A DNA stretch of 64,000 bases from contig CM046298.1 of the NCBI GenBank assembly GCA_025267735.1, positions 36,331,264 through 36,395,263 of the forward strand, read 5' to 3'. Position 1 is the first letter of the stretch; every line of letters starts with the position of its first letter. The translations under genes and the position numbers were made by a program. Shown here one piece after another: positions 22,076-34,539 of this stretch. The stretch is from Mactra quadrangularis. Lineage: Eukaryota > Mollusca > Bivalvia > Venerida > Mactridae. Under the pieces are notes generated by a model. It had not been told where the DNA came from and searched no databases. It worked only from the letters and a program-made list of their open reading frames with translations.

Positions 22076-23484
22076 CTAATGCCTAGTACACACTGTCCAG
22101 GTACATTCCGGTTAAGACACCGGGACAACCGTAGAGTCGACGTGAAGAACCGTATTAAGTCGAGATCAATCGTATTGAATCGGCGATCACCGCGGACTGG
22201 TTCCGCTAATGTTATACATTTGAATACAACCGGTTTTCATCGGAAAACGAAACTATTACCGGCTTATTCACATGACATCACCATAGCTTCTCCGGTACGA
22301 TCCGTATCATTACCTTAAAATTGCTAGGTAAAACTGTGATAAACCGATATGGCCTGTGTCTAACGTTGGGACTGTGTCTTACGTGGAGACTTTGTTTCAT
22401 CTAGAATCCTTCCGGTTTCTCCTGGTCCATCGACTCTAATAACTGGGACGCACCGGGGCATGCACTGGGACCGTGTGAACTTGGCATTATAGGTGTGTTG
22501 TTCGATTATGAAATTATATGGCATTAGTTATTTATATATCTCGAATCCGTTTCCGGCAATTATTTGTATATAACTTAAGTACTGCAACTGCAGGTCAAGC
22601 TAAAATTCCAAAGAGTTTGTATCGAACTTTTTACGCCCCCATAGATTTTGACGCCGTCATGTATATTACGGCAATTAGTGTGTACAGCATTTTATATTGT
22701 ATTTGAATTATGCATAATTAGTATTGTGCGTAAAATTTGACCCCGACCTGACATTTATGCAAGAATATATATTACAATGATGCTCGATTACACCGTGACC
22801 GTGATGATTGAGTTAAAACTTAACACACAAACTTCTACTAATTTTACGATCGCTGCCGACAGAACCCACGATATGGCAATACCACCCGACTATTGCATCA
22901 AAAATGCTATGGTTTCAAGAAGAAAACGGTGACAAATCAGCCTAGACTCTTTTAATCATGATACTTACGCGAGACTAAGCAGACAGTTGTATACTGTATA
23001 CCCTGTGCAAAGCGGCACTCAACAGAATAAATCCTTTTCACAACAACAGCTGGTACTATTTCCATTTCCAGTTATTCAAATAGAATTCAATCTCTATTGA
23101 ACAACAACCTCTGGACAGCAACACAATTTAGTTACTTTCAGTGAGTGCTGTTAATGAGAGGTTATAGAGCCTACGCCAATTTTATACTTTTTGCTAAAGG
23201 CGGAATTGTAACTGTTTACTTCTTGACACCGTAACGTCATTCGGAACTCCTCTGCCATTCGATACGAATAACCTCGGCTATATTTGGACGCCATTTTTAG
23301 AACTACCGGAGGTAAAGAAAACAAATTCACGATCGCTTAGGCGATGAGAGATGTTTCGTTCTTAGTTCATAAATTTGAAATAACCAGTTCAATTACATCT
23401 CTGAACACTATTTAGTTCAATATATAACATAGAAATGTGCTTGACAAAGATTTAGGAGTGAACTTCAAGAACCATTTGCATAAC
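22076..23484. other. Intergenic, CpG-richer than average, no gene found
   Basis: Several 'gggactgtgtc/gggaccgtgtg' words occur at 22364-22475 and the CpG density is higher than in flanking DNA, but there is no convincing exon on either strand. It may be relict transposon. Confidence 0.4.
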
Positions 23485-23592
23485 CGTTACGTGCTTCGCC
23501 TCGCGTAGGTAGTAAAAACCCAAGTCGCAGGGTAGGCCCCTACGAATCCTTCCGAGATTATTTATTCATGAAAGGTCGAGGTGTTCCGAATG
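23485..23592 (+). repeat. Dispersed repeat, copy 2
   Basis: Shares 'cgtgcttcgcc', 'acgaatccttcc' and 'aggtcgaggtgttccgaatg'-type blocks with 6266-6386. Intervening bases have diverged. Confidence 0.55.
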
Positions 23593-26059
23593 GATATTGC
23601 CACCATGAGAAGTAGTAATGGAACGTTTGTACCAGGTAAATATCAACATTATTTTACCAGTGATATGGAGATATCTAACAGTTACATCTTCAAGCCGCTA
23701 AGAACTAAATGTGTACAAAGCGAGAGTATGAGCAATTTTCTTTTTCCTTCGAACGTCATACAACAATTCTTAAATGTTTTGCATGTGGACTAGATAAAAA
23801 TCCATAGAGCCTGATTATAACTGTTAGAAAAAACATGGCTTGTAAATGGAGCACTATGTCATGAAATAGTAAAATTAAGAATATGAAAGGGCACCCTTAA
23901 GTATTTTCACAGTATGTACAATGCAATATTATGTTAATTGATCTATCAGTATAACATATACCAAACCATGGTATACACCTCTAGAATTTATTTACGAGTA
24001 TTTCAGGGCACACGCCCTAGCTTGGTATTAGTTGTAAGAATAGTTCGAGGACACATTCACTCACTTGAAGAAGTAACAATTATTTACCGCCGAAGTAGAA
24101 AAGAAAGACAAACACTCAGCAAGCACACCTTGAGTAGAGCAATTTCTGCTCAGGTATGCTTAAAGACCATGCAGTTATTGTTTAATAGATATAAAATACA
24201 TGGAATAACACACTTGATCTTGTAGTCTTATGTACAAGTATAATGTCTGTAAATGTGGGTTTGTTTCTTGACCTCTTGTGGATTCACACATTGACATTTT
24301 CATCACACTTGGTCACGATGCTCACATTTCACATGAACCTGTAAAAAAGGGCAACTTTTAAGACTATTTTAAGACAATGTAGTTTCATCATAATAAATTA
24401 AGCATTCTATCAATAACAGGTTAATGCTGTACGCTTAGCTCGTACACATTCGAATGACATCATAATCTGATGTGGCATACGCCGAATGATACATTTAGAG
24501 GCTTATAGCAAACACCACAACAAACGCAGAACTCGTTTAGTCGACAAAATCATTTACATGTAGGCCCTATAGTGTGTTTGACTCAGTTGCCTATGATCAT
24601 AGACATGGTTTTGTATTTTGTTCATGATGAACAAAACTTCTATACTTTGACAAATACATTGCTGTTAATGACGATGCGTATGAACTACGACTCGAAACAC
24701 TATAATCATTTGAATATGGAATGTATCATATAACATGCAATTCAATACACAATCTTAATTCTCAGGGACCACAATGGAAACAAGAGATTTATCTCTTTTT
24801 GTGTCATCCCTGGTATTGATGTGCACGACATTTGGTATTTTACATACTGTGCTATTTTACCATTTGTATGCCATGTGTCATGTCAGTGTTGCCGCAATAA
24901 AATTATTATTATAATTGGAAAATACAAAATCGACAGTTCATGTGTATGGGAGGGTTCAGATTGAAAGTATTTGCCCATGTGGCACATGAAACATATTCAC
25001 ATGCCAATATCATTATACCAGTTATTTATTAGCATAATAAACATTCGCTTTAACACTTTTTAAATAAGAAATGTATTTCAGTCATAGTTGCCAGAATTGC
25101 CAGAACATCACACAACAGGATCCAAAATTCAATCATAAATTGAGTTCAGGTGGCATATGAACTAATTTCAAAATAGTCCCCATCGACCAATAACTGGCAT
25201 AATAAACTACATGTATGATCGTGATGTTTGTTCATGGACCACATACAAAAAGTAAAAAAAAAATCTGAGAACTCCCATTCAAATGAAATGCCGAGATGCT
25301 GGGAGGTGGAAATGGAGATAGTATGGTGAGAAAGTGATTTAAATATTATACAATGAATATATTCCAAATTCAAATAATACGGGGGTTTTGTAATACACTT
25401 TGTCCATGAAGATACCTATCAATTGTCAGTTAACTATACATGTCTATTCATGGGATAATAAAAAGTTTATTAGGGGAATAAACAGCTCCTAATTCAGATG
25501 TCTATTGAGAAGTATAATCGTGAAAACATAACCATGTATTCAAAAACAAATTCAAGAATCCGTTGCCGCAGCGCCGAACCAACAGCTGTTTATCAAGAAC
25601 TTTATTCACAAAACTTGACTTGCCTATCTGTCAAATCTATTTAGAAATCTTATGCAAAATTGTAGCTTTGCACTCCGAAGAGAAAACTTCTATTAATGCA
25701 TTTTCGAACTACACTTATAACAGTTATGCATTTAGCCCTAAACAATCATGGGATTAAGTCAGAAGGAATAAAGGCGTGTGTACGAAGACATTACTGAAAA
25801 TTGTCTATGATTCCTAGGCTTGTCCTTATGTTTTGTGATTTTATCATAATTTTATCACATGCAATAAAACCGCAAGGTTATGATATCAAAGATCATATTG
25901 AATCTGTTAGACTTTATTAATCTCAGCCTTCTGTAAACTCTTTTTAAAGGCCAATACGGTGAAACGGTAGGAAACGATTAACGCTAAATAAATATACAGA
26001 TATTTGTTCTTGTAAAACTGTTTTTACTGATATCAAAAATCACATATTGACGCATGAGA
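23593..26059. other. Intergenic, repeat relics only
   Basis: No supported gene. Around 24765-24905 a block ('gggaccacaatggaaacaag' to 'gcaataaaattattatt') looks like the 3' end of a retroposon, but this is only an impression. Confidence 0.35.
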
Positions 26060-27010
26060 TTCTGAATAGATTTTAAACGCAAGGCCCGAAGTCTAACAAA
26101 ATGCAGACTTCTGAATAGATACAATGTTTTCGCTGGTATACTTCCGAGTAGACATCTGAACGAGCAGCCGTTTATACAGCTCGGTACCAATAGACTAGAA
26201 CGGATTTTTAGCTATCTGAACGAATAGCAATATTTTGCGATTTGTTTGTGAAATTGTGTCTAAAGAAATAAGAACTCCACTCTTGTGTGTGAAAGCACGT
26301 GTGGGCTTAAAAATCGATTCATAGTTTTGATTCCGGTCAAATTTCCACGCAGGAAAGAAATAAACAAGGCCAAGCAAAAATGGTTTCTGTTTACACGTGA
26401 ACATGCATCTGAATAAACGTTTGAATAAGCAGCTGTTTTAGGCACTGCATTAATAGAATTTTAGATTAAGTTAAGAACGCATAGCTATATTTTGGCGAAT
26501 AGACATCTGAATAGATTTTTTAATAATCAGCTGTTTATTTTGTGCTGCACTTATAAACTTTTGGATTAAAGTATAACACACGTAAAGTTATATTTTGGCG
26601 AATTGACTTCTGAAAAGATTACTGAATAATCAGCTGTTCATTTCGCAATGCACCAATATAAATTTAAATTATTTGTTGAACGCATAGATAGTAATATTTT
26701 GACAAATAGAATTCTGTATAGATGCCTGAATGCACAGCTGTGCTCTCGCAAATAAACAATACTTTGATTATACTTTTTAATGCTGTTTTCAGCACTTCGC
26801 CTAAAGCATTCGTAAACAGTCATGAACGCATATATACAAATGTAATTAGCTTTAAAAGATTTGAAAGGTTTTTTAAATGCATTTCACAAAAAACTTTAGG
26901 TAACTTCTGAATTAGCAGCTGTGTATTCGGCACTTGATCGATAGACTTCTGAATGGATTTCTGAATAAACAACTGTTAATTCCTGAATGAACTGCTGAAT
27001 AGTTAACTGA
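26060..27010. repeat. Degenerate minisatellite, about 103-bp unit with CAGCTG core
   Basis: Units contain 'gaatagacatctgaataga', 'atcagctgtt' and 'atagctatattttggcgaat'. CAGCTG cores at about 26427, 26528, 26632 and 26735 are 101-104 bp apart; a final core is near 26914. Earlier units (26060-26420) are more worn. Confidence 0.7.
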
Positions 27011-27404
27011 AAACCGATGGCTCACTTGAAATGGTCGATTATCACGTGCGACCGGTACACTTAACCAACTTTCATTATTTTATATTACACAATAGGATAA
27101 TAAATTATAAGCCGCAATACGAATCAAACCGAGGCACCAAACTACAGTTCGAACCAAACTGGTAGTCCTAAGTCTGAGCGACCATATATTTGATCAATAT
27201 TTCTGAGAATTTCACTGTACTTACCACTGGAAGTTATATCCTTTTGTGCTGTTAGCATATACTCTTAAACCTAACTCAAATGGAACCAATTTGGTCTATT
27301 CTTATTTGTCTGAATCCGTAGACATCCGTGGCAACCTAAAATGTATATCATACGGGAATACTAACTAAACAAGTAAATCTGTGAGCTAATGCTCACTAGT
27401 GATA

Positions 27405-27660
27405 CCCCCGCAGTGAGAAATATGACTATCATAATGTAACTTTCATTTAACGAAATCTAAAAATATGCGACAAACAGGAAGTAGATGAGCAAGAAGCATG
27501 AAATCGCTTTACACCACATGGGACTATGGGATGAAGCAATATGCAAAGTATTAGGCTGCTGCATGTTATAGTTGCTGAGAAAACTGCGACGGAAATTTTG
27601 TAACGGACGGACGGACGGACAAGGGTAAAACAGTATACCCCCTCTTCTTCGAAGCGGGGG
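27405..27660. mobile_element. Small Tc1/mariner-like MITE with CCCCCGC ends
   Basis: CCCCCGC at the left and GCGGGGG at the right are each bounded by TA (27403-27404, 27661-27662), fitting a TA target duplication. The right end carries a (CGGA)n run (27604-27620) and a terminal hairpin around CTTCTTCGAAG. The same combination of ACGGACGGAC run plus end hairpin closes the element at 43707-47906. Confidence 0.6.
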
Positions 27661-27662
27661 TA

Positions 27663-29051
27663 TAACTATACAAAATGTTTCTTCACTATATGTACTCAGT
27701 ACTGTTGCTGAATATTTGTATGAAAGGATGCTGTTAGTCACCAGTTTCACAAATAAACTTTAGTATGAATAAAAAACAAGCTCAAGTTTTTGTCACTAAA
27801 TAGCATGTCAATGCAGTCAGTCGGAATGACTGTTATTTTATGATCATAATTATAAAATACATATGATGTATCAAAATAAAACATCATTGTGTTTTATTAT
27901 TAACTCAAAGCCACAAACTCAAATTTCACTAAGTCTTGATACTTGACTTACAACATGTAACAGTTCATGTACAGATTCAAATCAATACAATTGAATTTAA
28001 CTTATCAAAACTTGCTATCAGCTTAATTTGCAAAATTGTATCAATGATTAAATTAGCAAACATAATGATCAAAATAAATAAGTTTGAGTACAAAATTAAG
28101 TTTTCGTGAAAGTCGGGCTGGTTTTCTCGGTGAATTACCTTGTAGAATTGTCTTGTATAAATTTCTTGATCCATGGATATCAGTCAGAATCTGAAATAGA
28201 CAAAACACAAGAAGAGAAACCCGAAAGAAATATATTATGATGACATGTACATTATACCAAACAAATACATGAAAAAGTTAAGAAAGAAGTGCTGAAAAAG
28301 AAAAAAAAATAGTTAGGGATACGGAGTATGTGAAAACATGCATAAGGGATAGGGAGGGACACGGGCAGGGATTTTTACACCATGGGGGTTATGTGGTCCG
28401 TTTAGGGCGGTCATTTCCGCTACCATTCCCACCTATACACCAGGGCTATAGAAAGTCTCTGATCACCATTATTCCAATATTGCTGACTTGCAAGAAATAT
28501 GTGTTTTACCTAGTTTAGACAAACATATCAATACCCCCTAAAACACAGCCCCAATCCTGAACCCATCCCATAGTATTCTTATAACCGAGAAATTGTCAAT
28601 TTAGAAAATCTTTATAAAACTGTACAAAACATTTCCTCTAGATAGGCATTATAACTCAAACTTAAACTAATTTAAACGTAGGTATCTCCTATCAAGTAAC
28701 CCCTAAATTTCTATCATACTCGGAGAAATAAAGTACACTCGTCCTGGCGTTTCATGAATTTCGTCCTTATACTCAACACCTTGGTGGAAAAAATGTTTAT
28801 TCACAATTCCTATAATCGCAAGATACGTCAGTTTCATTAAATTTTAAGCACACACTTTCTCTCAAATTCATTTATATTATTGAAAATTTTAATGAGACTA
28901 GTGAGTATAATAAATGAGATTATTATACCTCACTGGAATTTCCCTATGCTAAAGCCCTATACCGGAGCGGGTGATATTTTGTTCGATCTCATGCTAATAT
29001 TACCCGCTATCTAAGGGAGACCACTTATTAACGATTAGTAGCCGTAAATAG
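27663..29051. other. Intergenic, no recognised content
   Basis: AT-rich with a poly-A tract near 28300. A purine-rich patch at 28345-28400 (GGGATAGGGAGGGACACGGG) is unusual for the area but has no gene context. Confidence 0.4.
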
Positions 29052-29125
29052 CCGCGACCGTGGCGTAGTGGTTAGCATGTCTGACTTCGAATCCGGAGAT
29101 CGCGGGTTCGAATCCTGGTCGCGGA
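29052..29125 (+). tRNA. tRNA-like gene, Arg(UCG)-like
   Basis: 74 nt with a perfect 7-bp acceptor stem (CCGCGAC/GTCGCGG) plus A discriminator, an A box (TGGCGTAGTGGTTAGCA), an anticodon-loop candidate CTTCGAA (UCG) and a B box (GGGTTCGAATCCT). T and anticodon stems each have a mismatch or wobble. A T7 run about 25 nt downstream could end Pol III transcription. No SINE tail follows, so it may be a real or pseudo tRNA gene or a solo SINE head. Confidence 0.55.
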
Positions 29126-29219
29126 AGGGTATATTAGTGATATAATTCAGTTTTTTTATTGTATTGATTGTTTTCTTTACTGCGTTGTTATTTGTTGTTC
29201 AATAAATATTTACATGTTA

Positions 29220-29525
29220 TAGTGCGTACAAAAAAACAAAACACTGTTTATAATAACAATACAATGAACTGACCCACGACGAGGGATGCCCAGGATGACT
29301 TTAAAATAAACAATTACGATATGTATTACAAGTATCTTAGTTGTTGGTGTAATGGAAAGCGTTCTACCATAACAAGCATGATTTACAGTGGTGGTGGTTT
29401 ATCAACCATGCTAATTTTGTTAAAATGAATCACACAAATTTTATTTTCAATACTGCCTACCCCTGAAATGAATTGTCTCAATTTTAATGTTTACCAAAAC
29501 ACGTTTTGTTTTTTTGTACGCACTA
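29220..29525. mobile_element. Tc1/mariner-like MITE, 306 bp
   Basis: Ends TAGTGCGTACAAAAAAACAA and its complement, flanked by TA (29218-29219, 29526-29527). An inverted copy of the same family lies at 60187-60491. It does not encode a transposase. Confidence 0.75.
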
Positions 29526-29551
29526 TACAGTTTTGTTCGGTATAATAAAAC

Positions 29552-29691
29552 AAATAACACATGGCAGTGAGGGTGACAGTACAGATTATCAACCCTTGAA
29601 AAATAATATCAACCTCGGCTAGCGCCTCAGTTGATATTATTTTCCTCGGGTTGATAATCTGTACTGTCACCCTCACTGCCATGTGTTATTT
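29552..29691. repeat. Long perfect foldback, 140 bp
   Basis: Outer arms of about 44 bp (starting AAATAACACATGGCAGTGAG) are perfectly inverted. An inner stem AATAATATCAAC/GTTGATATTATT lies around CTCGGCTAGCGCCTCAG. It starts 25 bp after the MITE at 29220-29525. Confidence 0.8.
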
Positions 29692-30567
29692 ATATATTAT
29701 CAAATTCTCAATCACTATTCTTTAACTTCCATGGATCTGTTTTATAGAGCGTATCACTGGTAATAGCAAAATATCATTTATATAACATTTAATTGATGCC
29801 AATTGAAGCTTGATAAAAACTTCAATTATTACAAATTACATAAATAATCAAATATCTAAAAGACATATAATCCGAGTATATATGGAAACAAAATCATTTC
29901 AAAACGTTAAATCTTTCAAATTCAATCATCTTTTACATCATCTGTCGTAAATACTTTTAAGATGCAAAAGTTCATCTTGTTTGTTGAAGTGCTTCAGGAG
30001 TTGGTTAAGAAGTTTAAAGAGATCTACATAACAGTACGCCACCCCCCCCCCCCCCTGAAATTGCCAAAGCAAAGTTTTTTTTCTAGCATAAAATACAAAA
30101 TTTATAGGAAAATAAAAACATAAATATGAAACTTTTTCGCACGCCCCTCGTGCAATTAATTACAAGACTGGAACTACACTAATACAATGACATAACGTAC
30201 AATAATTCAAGGACAATTCCTTCTAAGTATTTGTAATATTGTTACATGATCCAACGGCTGTAAGATATGATATGTATATAGATGCTTTTATCAATATACC
30301 CTGGGAAAGGATAGTTAAGCTGGTTCTGTAAATGCGCCTGAATCCCTTAGAAATGTCCTTTAGGGGTCGCAGCAACCCTGGACCCCTGGTTAAGGCTTTG
30401 TCCAGGACGCATAGTGGGTCCTTGAATACGCCCCAGACCCCCAGTCTGCTTGTTTAATTTCCGCCCCCAAACTTTTCCGCTCCCCGTAACTGGAAATCCC
30501 GGATCCACATATGACAACGCATATGGTACGAACAAAACGTATTCAGTAGATGGAATATTACTGACTA
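29692..30567. other. Intergenic with a C14 run and a worn repeat
   Basis: A homopolymer of C lies near 30042-30056. A GC-richer block at 30340-30500 ('ggggtcgcagcaaccctgga', 'gacccccagtctgc') looks like a worn transposon on the minus strand. No gene. Confidence 0.4.
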
Positions 30568-31116
30568 AATCAACATAAGATGCTCTTGAACTGTGGAAAC
30601 ATAACAGGTTTCAGCACTGACGGATACAGAAGAGTCACAATATTAAACAACATTTTATAGAAGGAACCAGACATGGAGATGAGGGAAGGAAAACGGCACT
30701 GAATAAATATCTGCTTATTACAGAATAAACTTTTGAATAGTTATCTGACAGTTAATAGATAACTTCATGGATATCATACATACAGGAAATTGTAATATGA
30801 AAAGAGTAAGTCATATTTTGAAAAGAGAAGGGTTTGTAAATTTGTTCTTGTACTTCTTGTATATTAATAAATTATGTTATGCTTCCTTTTGTTATATATA
30901 ATTATTGTATGTTGCAATAGATGGTTTGTGTCGTTATTTGCTGCTATACTATATATATATCTATTGTAAATATTAATATGTATTTGATAATAATTGTATC
31001 CATTCTGTATCAGTGTACCAATGGCTGTGGGCCCAAATAATTGATATACTGTGTGATCTAAATTACACAAAAGGATAATATTACCGGTAATCAAAATTTA
31101 AGATGTGATTTAAACG
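30568..31116 (+). repeat. 549-bp direct repeat, copy 1
   Basis: Nearly identical to 31919-32466, from 'tcaacataagatgct' to 'gtgatttaaacg'. This copy lacks the transposase fragment that precedes copy 2. Confidence 0.8.
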
Positions 31117-31271
31117 TATTCATCGCTTTTCTTTTGTAATTAGCCTGGCTGAGGATGGGCAACTTATCTTAAAAAAACATTAAGGAAAAACAATGGGATA
31201 TAGAGTGTGTTAACAGACTGGTACATAGGCTAGCAATAATATTCATGAATACTGATCATTTATTTTGTTTG

Positions 31272-31368
31272 TATTGGATTTAACGCCGTGTCAACACAAT
31301 TTTAGGTCATTTTACGGCGTCCAGCGCACATAACCTAGATTGGACCCTTGTCTATAACCAGTAGCTGA
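31272..31368 (-). mobile_element. SINE tail fragment
   Basis: 'tattggatttaacgccgtgt' and 'cggcgtccagcgcac' match the tail and body of the SINEs at 39551 and 40258. The tRNA head is absent. Confidence 0.6.
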
Positions 31369-31624
31369 CTCTTAGTCTTACTAGTCGAGTACATTCGTAT
31401 TCATTTTAGATATAAAAAAACTTGACAGATTTTGTGGTTTATTGAATGCATTTATGGCGAAATGGCGTGATCCAGTGTTCTTAGCCTATGAATCGCTAGA
31501 AATAAAAATAAACACGTGTTCTTGAATTGTGTTTGAACACTTGTTTAGTTTTTTATGTTGAATTTATTGTGTATGCTTTTAGCTACATGTATTTTTTCTT
31601 ACAATATACCTTTATAATTCACAG

Positions 31625-31920
31625 GCAATGAAGAAATCAATGACCTCACATATGAATGGTTCAAAGATGCTGTAAGTCGGAGAATTCCAGTTTCTGGTCC
31701 CATGCTACAAACCAAAGCATCCGAGTTTGCCAAGCAACTTAAGGTAGATACATTCAAGGCTTCTAAAGGTTAGCTGCAAAGTTTCAACACCAGAAACAGT
31801 ATATCATTTGGTACAATGAGTGGCGAAAGGGGTGATGTAAAGGAACAAACTGTTGCAGATTGGAAAAAATCCCAACTTATGTGAAGGTTATGAGGAAAAA
31901 GATATTTCCAACATGGATGA
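31625..31920 (+). pseudogene. Decayed pogo/Tigger-like (Tc1/mariner) transposase fragment
   Basis: The frame from 31625 reads N-E-E-I-N-D-L-T-Y-E-W-F-K-D-A-V-S, then an L-Q-T-K-A-S-E-F-A-K-Q-L block, as in the CENP-B-type DNA-binding region of pogo/Tigger transposases. A TAG stands where a Trp codon would be expected (about 31771-31773), and a frameshift after 31860 precedes G-Y-E-E-K-D-I-S-N-M-D-E, the family's pre-catalytic block. The catalytic core is missing: the sequence passes directly into copy 2 of the 549-bp repeat, so an internal deletion is likely. It is dead and not a host gene. Confidence 0.65.
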
Positions 31921-32466
31921 ATCAACATAAGATGCTTTTGGAACTGTGGAAACATAACAGGTTTCAGCACAGACGGATACAGAAGAGGCACAATATTAAA
32001 TAGCGTTTTATAGAAGGAACCGGGCATGAAGATGAGGGAAGGAAAGCGGCACTGAATGAATATCTGTTTATTACAGAATAAGCTTTTGAATAGTTATCTG
32101 ACAGTTAATAGATAACTTCATGGATATCATACATACAGGAAATTGTAATATGAAAAGAGTAAGTCATATTTTGAAAAGAGAAGGGTTTGTAAATTTGTTC
32201 TTGTACTTCTTGTATATTGATAAATTATGATATGCTTCCTTTTGATATATATTATAATTGTATGTTGCAATAGATTGTTTGTGTCGTTATTTGCTGCTAT
32301 AGTATATATCTATTGTAAATATTGATGTGTATTTGATAATAATTGTACCCATTCTGTATCTATGTACCAATGGCTGTGGGCCCAAATAATTGATATACTG
32401 TGTGATCTAAATTACAAAAAAAGGATCATATTACTGGTAATCAAAATTTAAGATGTGATTTAAACG
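31919..32466 (+). repeat. 549-bp direct repeat, copy 2
   Basis: Follows the transposase fragment without a gap, so it is probably the 3' part of the same transposon. A short frame ending E-D-E-G-R-K-A-A-L-N-E-Y-L at about 32028-32065 may be the transposase C terminus (inference). Confidence 0.75.
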
Positions 32467-32467
32467 G

Positions 32468-32535
32468 ATATAACCTCCCTGGGTGGGATTCGAACCCGTA
32501 CCCCATTCGGGACACGAGACTCCGAAAACTGGCGC
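32468..32535 (-). mobile_element. SINE tRNA head fragment
   Basis: 'ataacctccctgggtgggat' with TTCGAACCC is the complement of a tRNA B box, identical in layout to the heads at 39730 and 40445. It abuts the end of the 549-bp repeat. Confidence 0.6.
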
Positions 32536-33377
32536 AAATATTGATCTATACTGACTGTAATGCAAAGATGGGCAAATTAAGGGCGAATAGTAGTAATGGA
32601 ATGGTAAATGTACGAAACTATGAATTATGTTCTTGATATGCTGTGTAGTGTATTACAAGAAAATGGACATTTGGACCTGACTTACTTTAACTTATACAAT
32701 ACTTACAATATATTATCATACACCGTATACTTCATAGGCGTTGTATTTACACGAACAAGTTTAAATAATATGTAATATGCCTGTCGGAGAAAAAATATTA
32801 AATTGAGACAATATGATCATTTACACTGATGGTATGCACACGTTAACTATCTCTTTCAAAAATAAAAATATTGCAACATAACATTTATCAATTAAATAAC
32901 GATGATACCACAATATTTAAATAAAAAAAACCTCCTGAATGCGTTATATTATAACAATAGCATTCCAGCTATGAAGCATGCAGCTCTATATCAATTACCA
33001 ATGTCTATGTACAATACAAACTATAACAAAATGCTGGTATTAATAAACATATCCTAATTGACAAATTCATTAATTTATAATTTGAAAACCAATCAGTAAA
33101 GTTACATACATAAATGAACTATACCAAATACATTCCACATTCATGTTACCAACAACATAAAGCATTAAACATAGATTGTTCGTAGACATTTAATTCAGAG
33201 AAACCGAAAGTTTTCAATATTCTATAAATTTCAATGAAATTTGTTTTAAGCATTTACATGTAAGCAGCACCCTAGCAAGACTTAGTACTTTGAACACTTT
33301 GTCCACGTAACCATATACAGTTTATAGTACCTTATGTATTTGGTACATCATTACTATTTTCTTGAAAATGTATTTCT

Positions 33378-33783
33378 GATCTAGCTATCATCCCATTAAA
33401 TGGGCCCTTCACTAGATTACTCAGACTTGAACGTTTAAAAAAATGTACAATTCCGATCTAGCTATCCTCCCATAAATGGGCCCTTCACTAGATTGCTCAG
33501 AATTATGTTTTATAAATAATTCCGATCTAGCTATCCTCCCATGAATGGGCCCTTCACTAGATTGCTCAGAATTATGTTTTACTAACAATTCCGATCTAGC
33601 TATCCTCCCATAAATGGGCCCTTCACTAGATTGCTCAGAATTGTGTTTTACAAATAAATCCGATCTAGCTATCCTCCCATGAATGGGTCCTTCACTAGAT
33701 TGCTCAGAATTATCTGTTTTGTGTCTATAATTCCGATCTAGCTATCCTCCCATAAATGGGCCCTTCACTAGATTGCTCAGAAT
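33378..33783. repeat. Six-unit hairpin array, copy A
   Basis: Units start at 33378, 33455, 33524, 33593, 33662 and 33735, spaced 77, 69, 69, 69 and 73 bp. Each unit has ATCTAG...CTAGAT arms enclosing a second stem CCCAT/ATGGG. Spacers contain GAATTAT...ATAATTC, which also pair, so two hairpins alternate along the array. No coding frame. Confidence 0.85.
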
Positions 33784-34539
33784 CATAGACATTTTTTATT
33801 GTCTTTGAAATAAGAAATAAAAAGTTCCATACTTATCTCCTTTATCAAGTCAATTATCATTTAGTACATCGTTATCAAGCATCATTAGTACCTCTTACAT
33901 GTATTAAAAATGCTATTTATCTTTATTAAAGGATCGAAAACTTAATCAACCTATACAATGAATATGTTATTGATCTATGAACGCGTAGGTATGAGTATAG
34001 ATCATTTCTGTATGTTAAAAATGTATCATTTAGCCATTATATACAGGCCGTTTATATAATTTATATTGTCAGAGAATTGATAAATTTGGTACGGAGTCAA
34101 CAGCTTAAATGACTTGATGATTTCAGCAAGACATTATTCTCAATTGTTCTAAGATCCTATCATACTATGGCTGATATTAATCTCATTGTCATTGAATATA
34201 ATAAAAAATACAAAACTACTACAAAAATATGCGTAAGTGTCCATTCTTTTAATCTGTTTATGTTACGTAGAATATAACAAATTCATAAAAATATTGTGAA
34301 CGATAGATCCAAAATGTTCTTGAATTTTTCAATGGTTTCTTGATTTATTGATCATTGCGTATTTATATAAAATATGTTTTTAACATTTTTGAACTGCTAT
34401 CAATAGTTGTACTTTTGAAAATATTACACATGCTGTTATAAGGCACAAGAATGGAACCAGACTATACACAGAGACATTTTACTAGACATCTACATGATAA
34501 TGAGCACTAAATTACGTGCAATTATAGTTCCTCTATCTT

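Noticed and set aside
30568..32466. LTR retrotransposon reading of the two 549-bp direct repeats
   Set aside because: The interior (about 800 bp) holds a SINE piece and a DNA-transposon transposase, with no primer site, no TG...CA ends and no gag-pol.
33378..33783. CRISPR-like regular array
   Set aside because: Spacers are as conserved as repeats, there are no cas genes, and the genome is eukaryotic.
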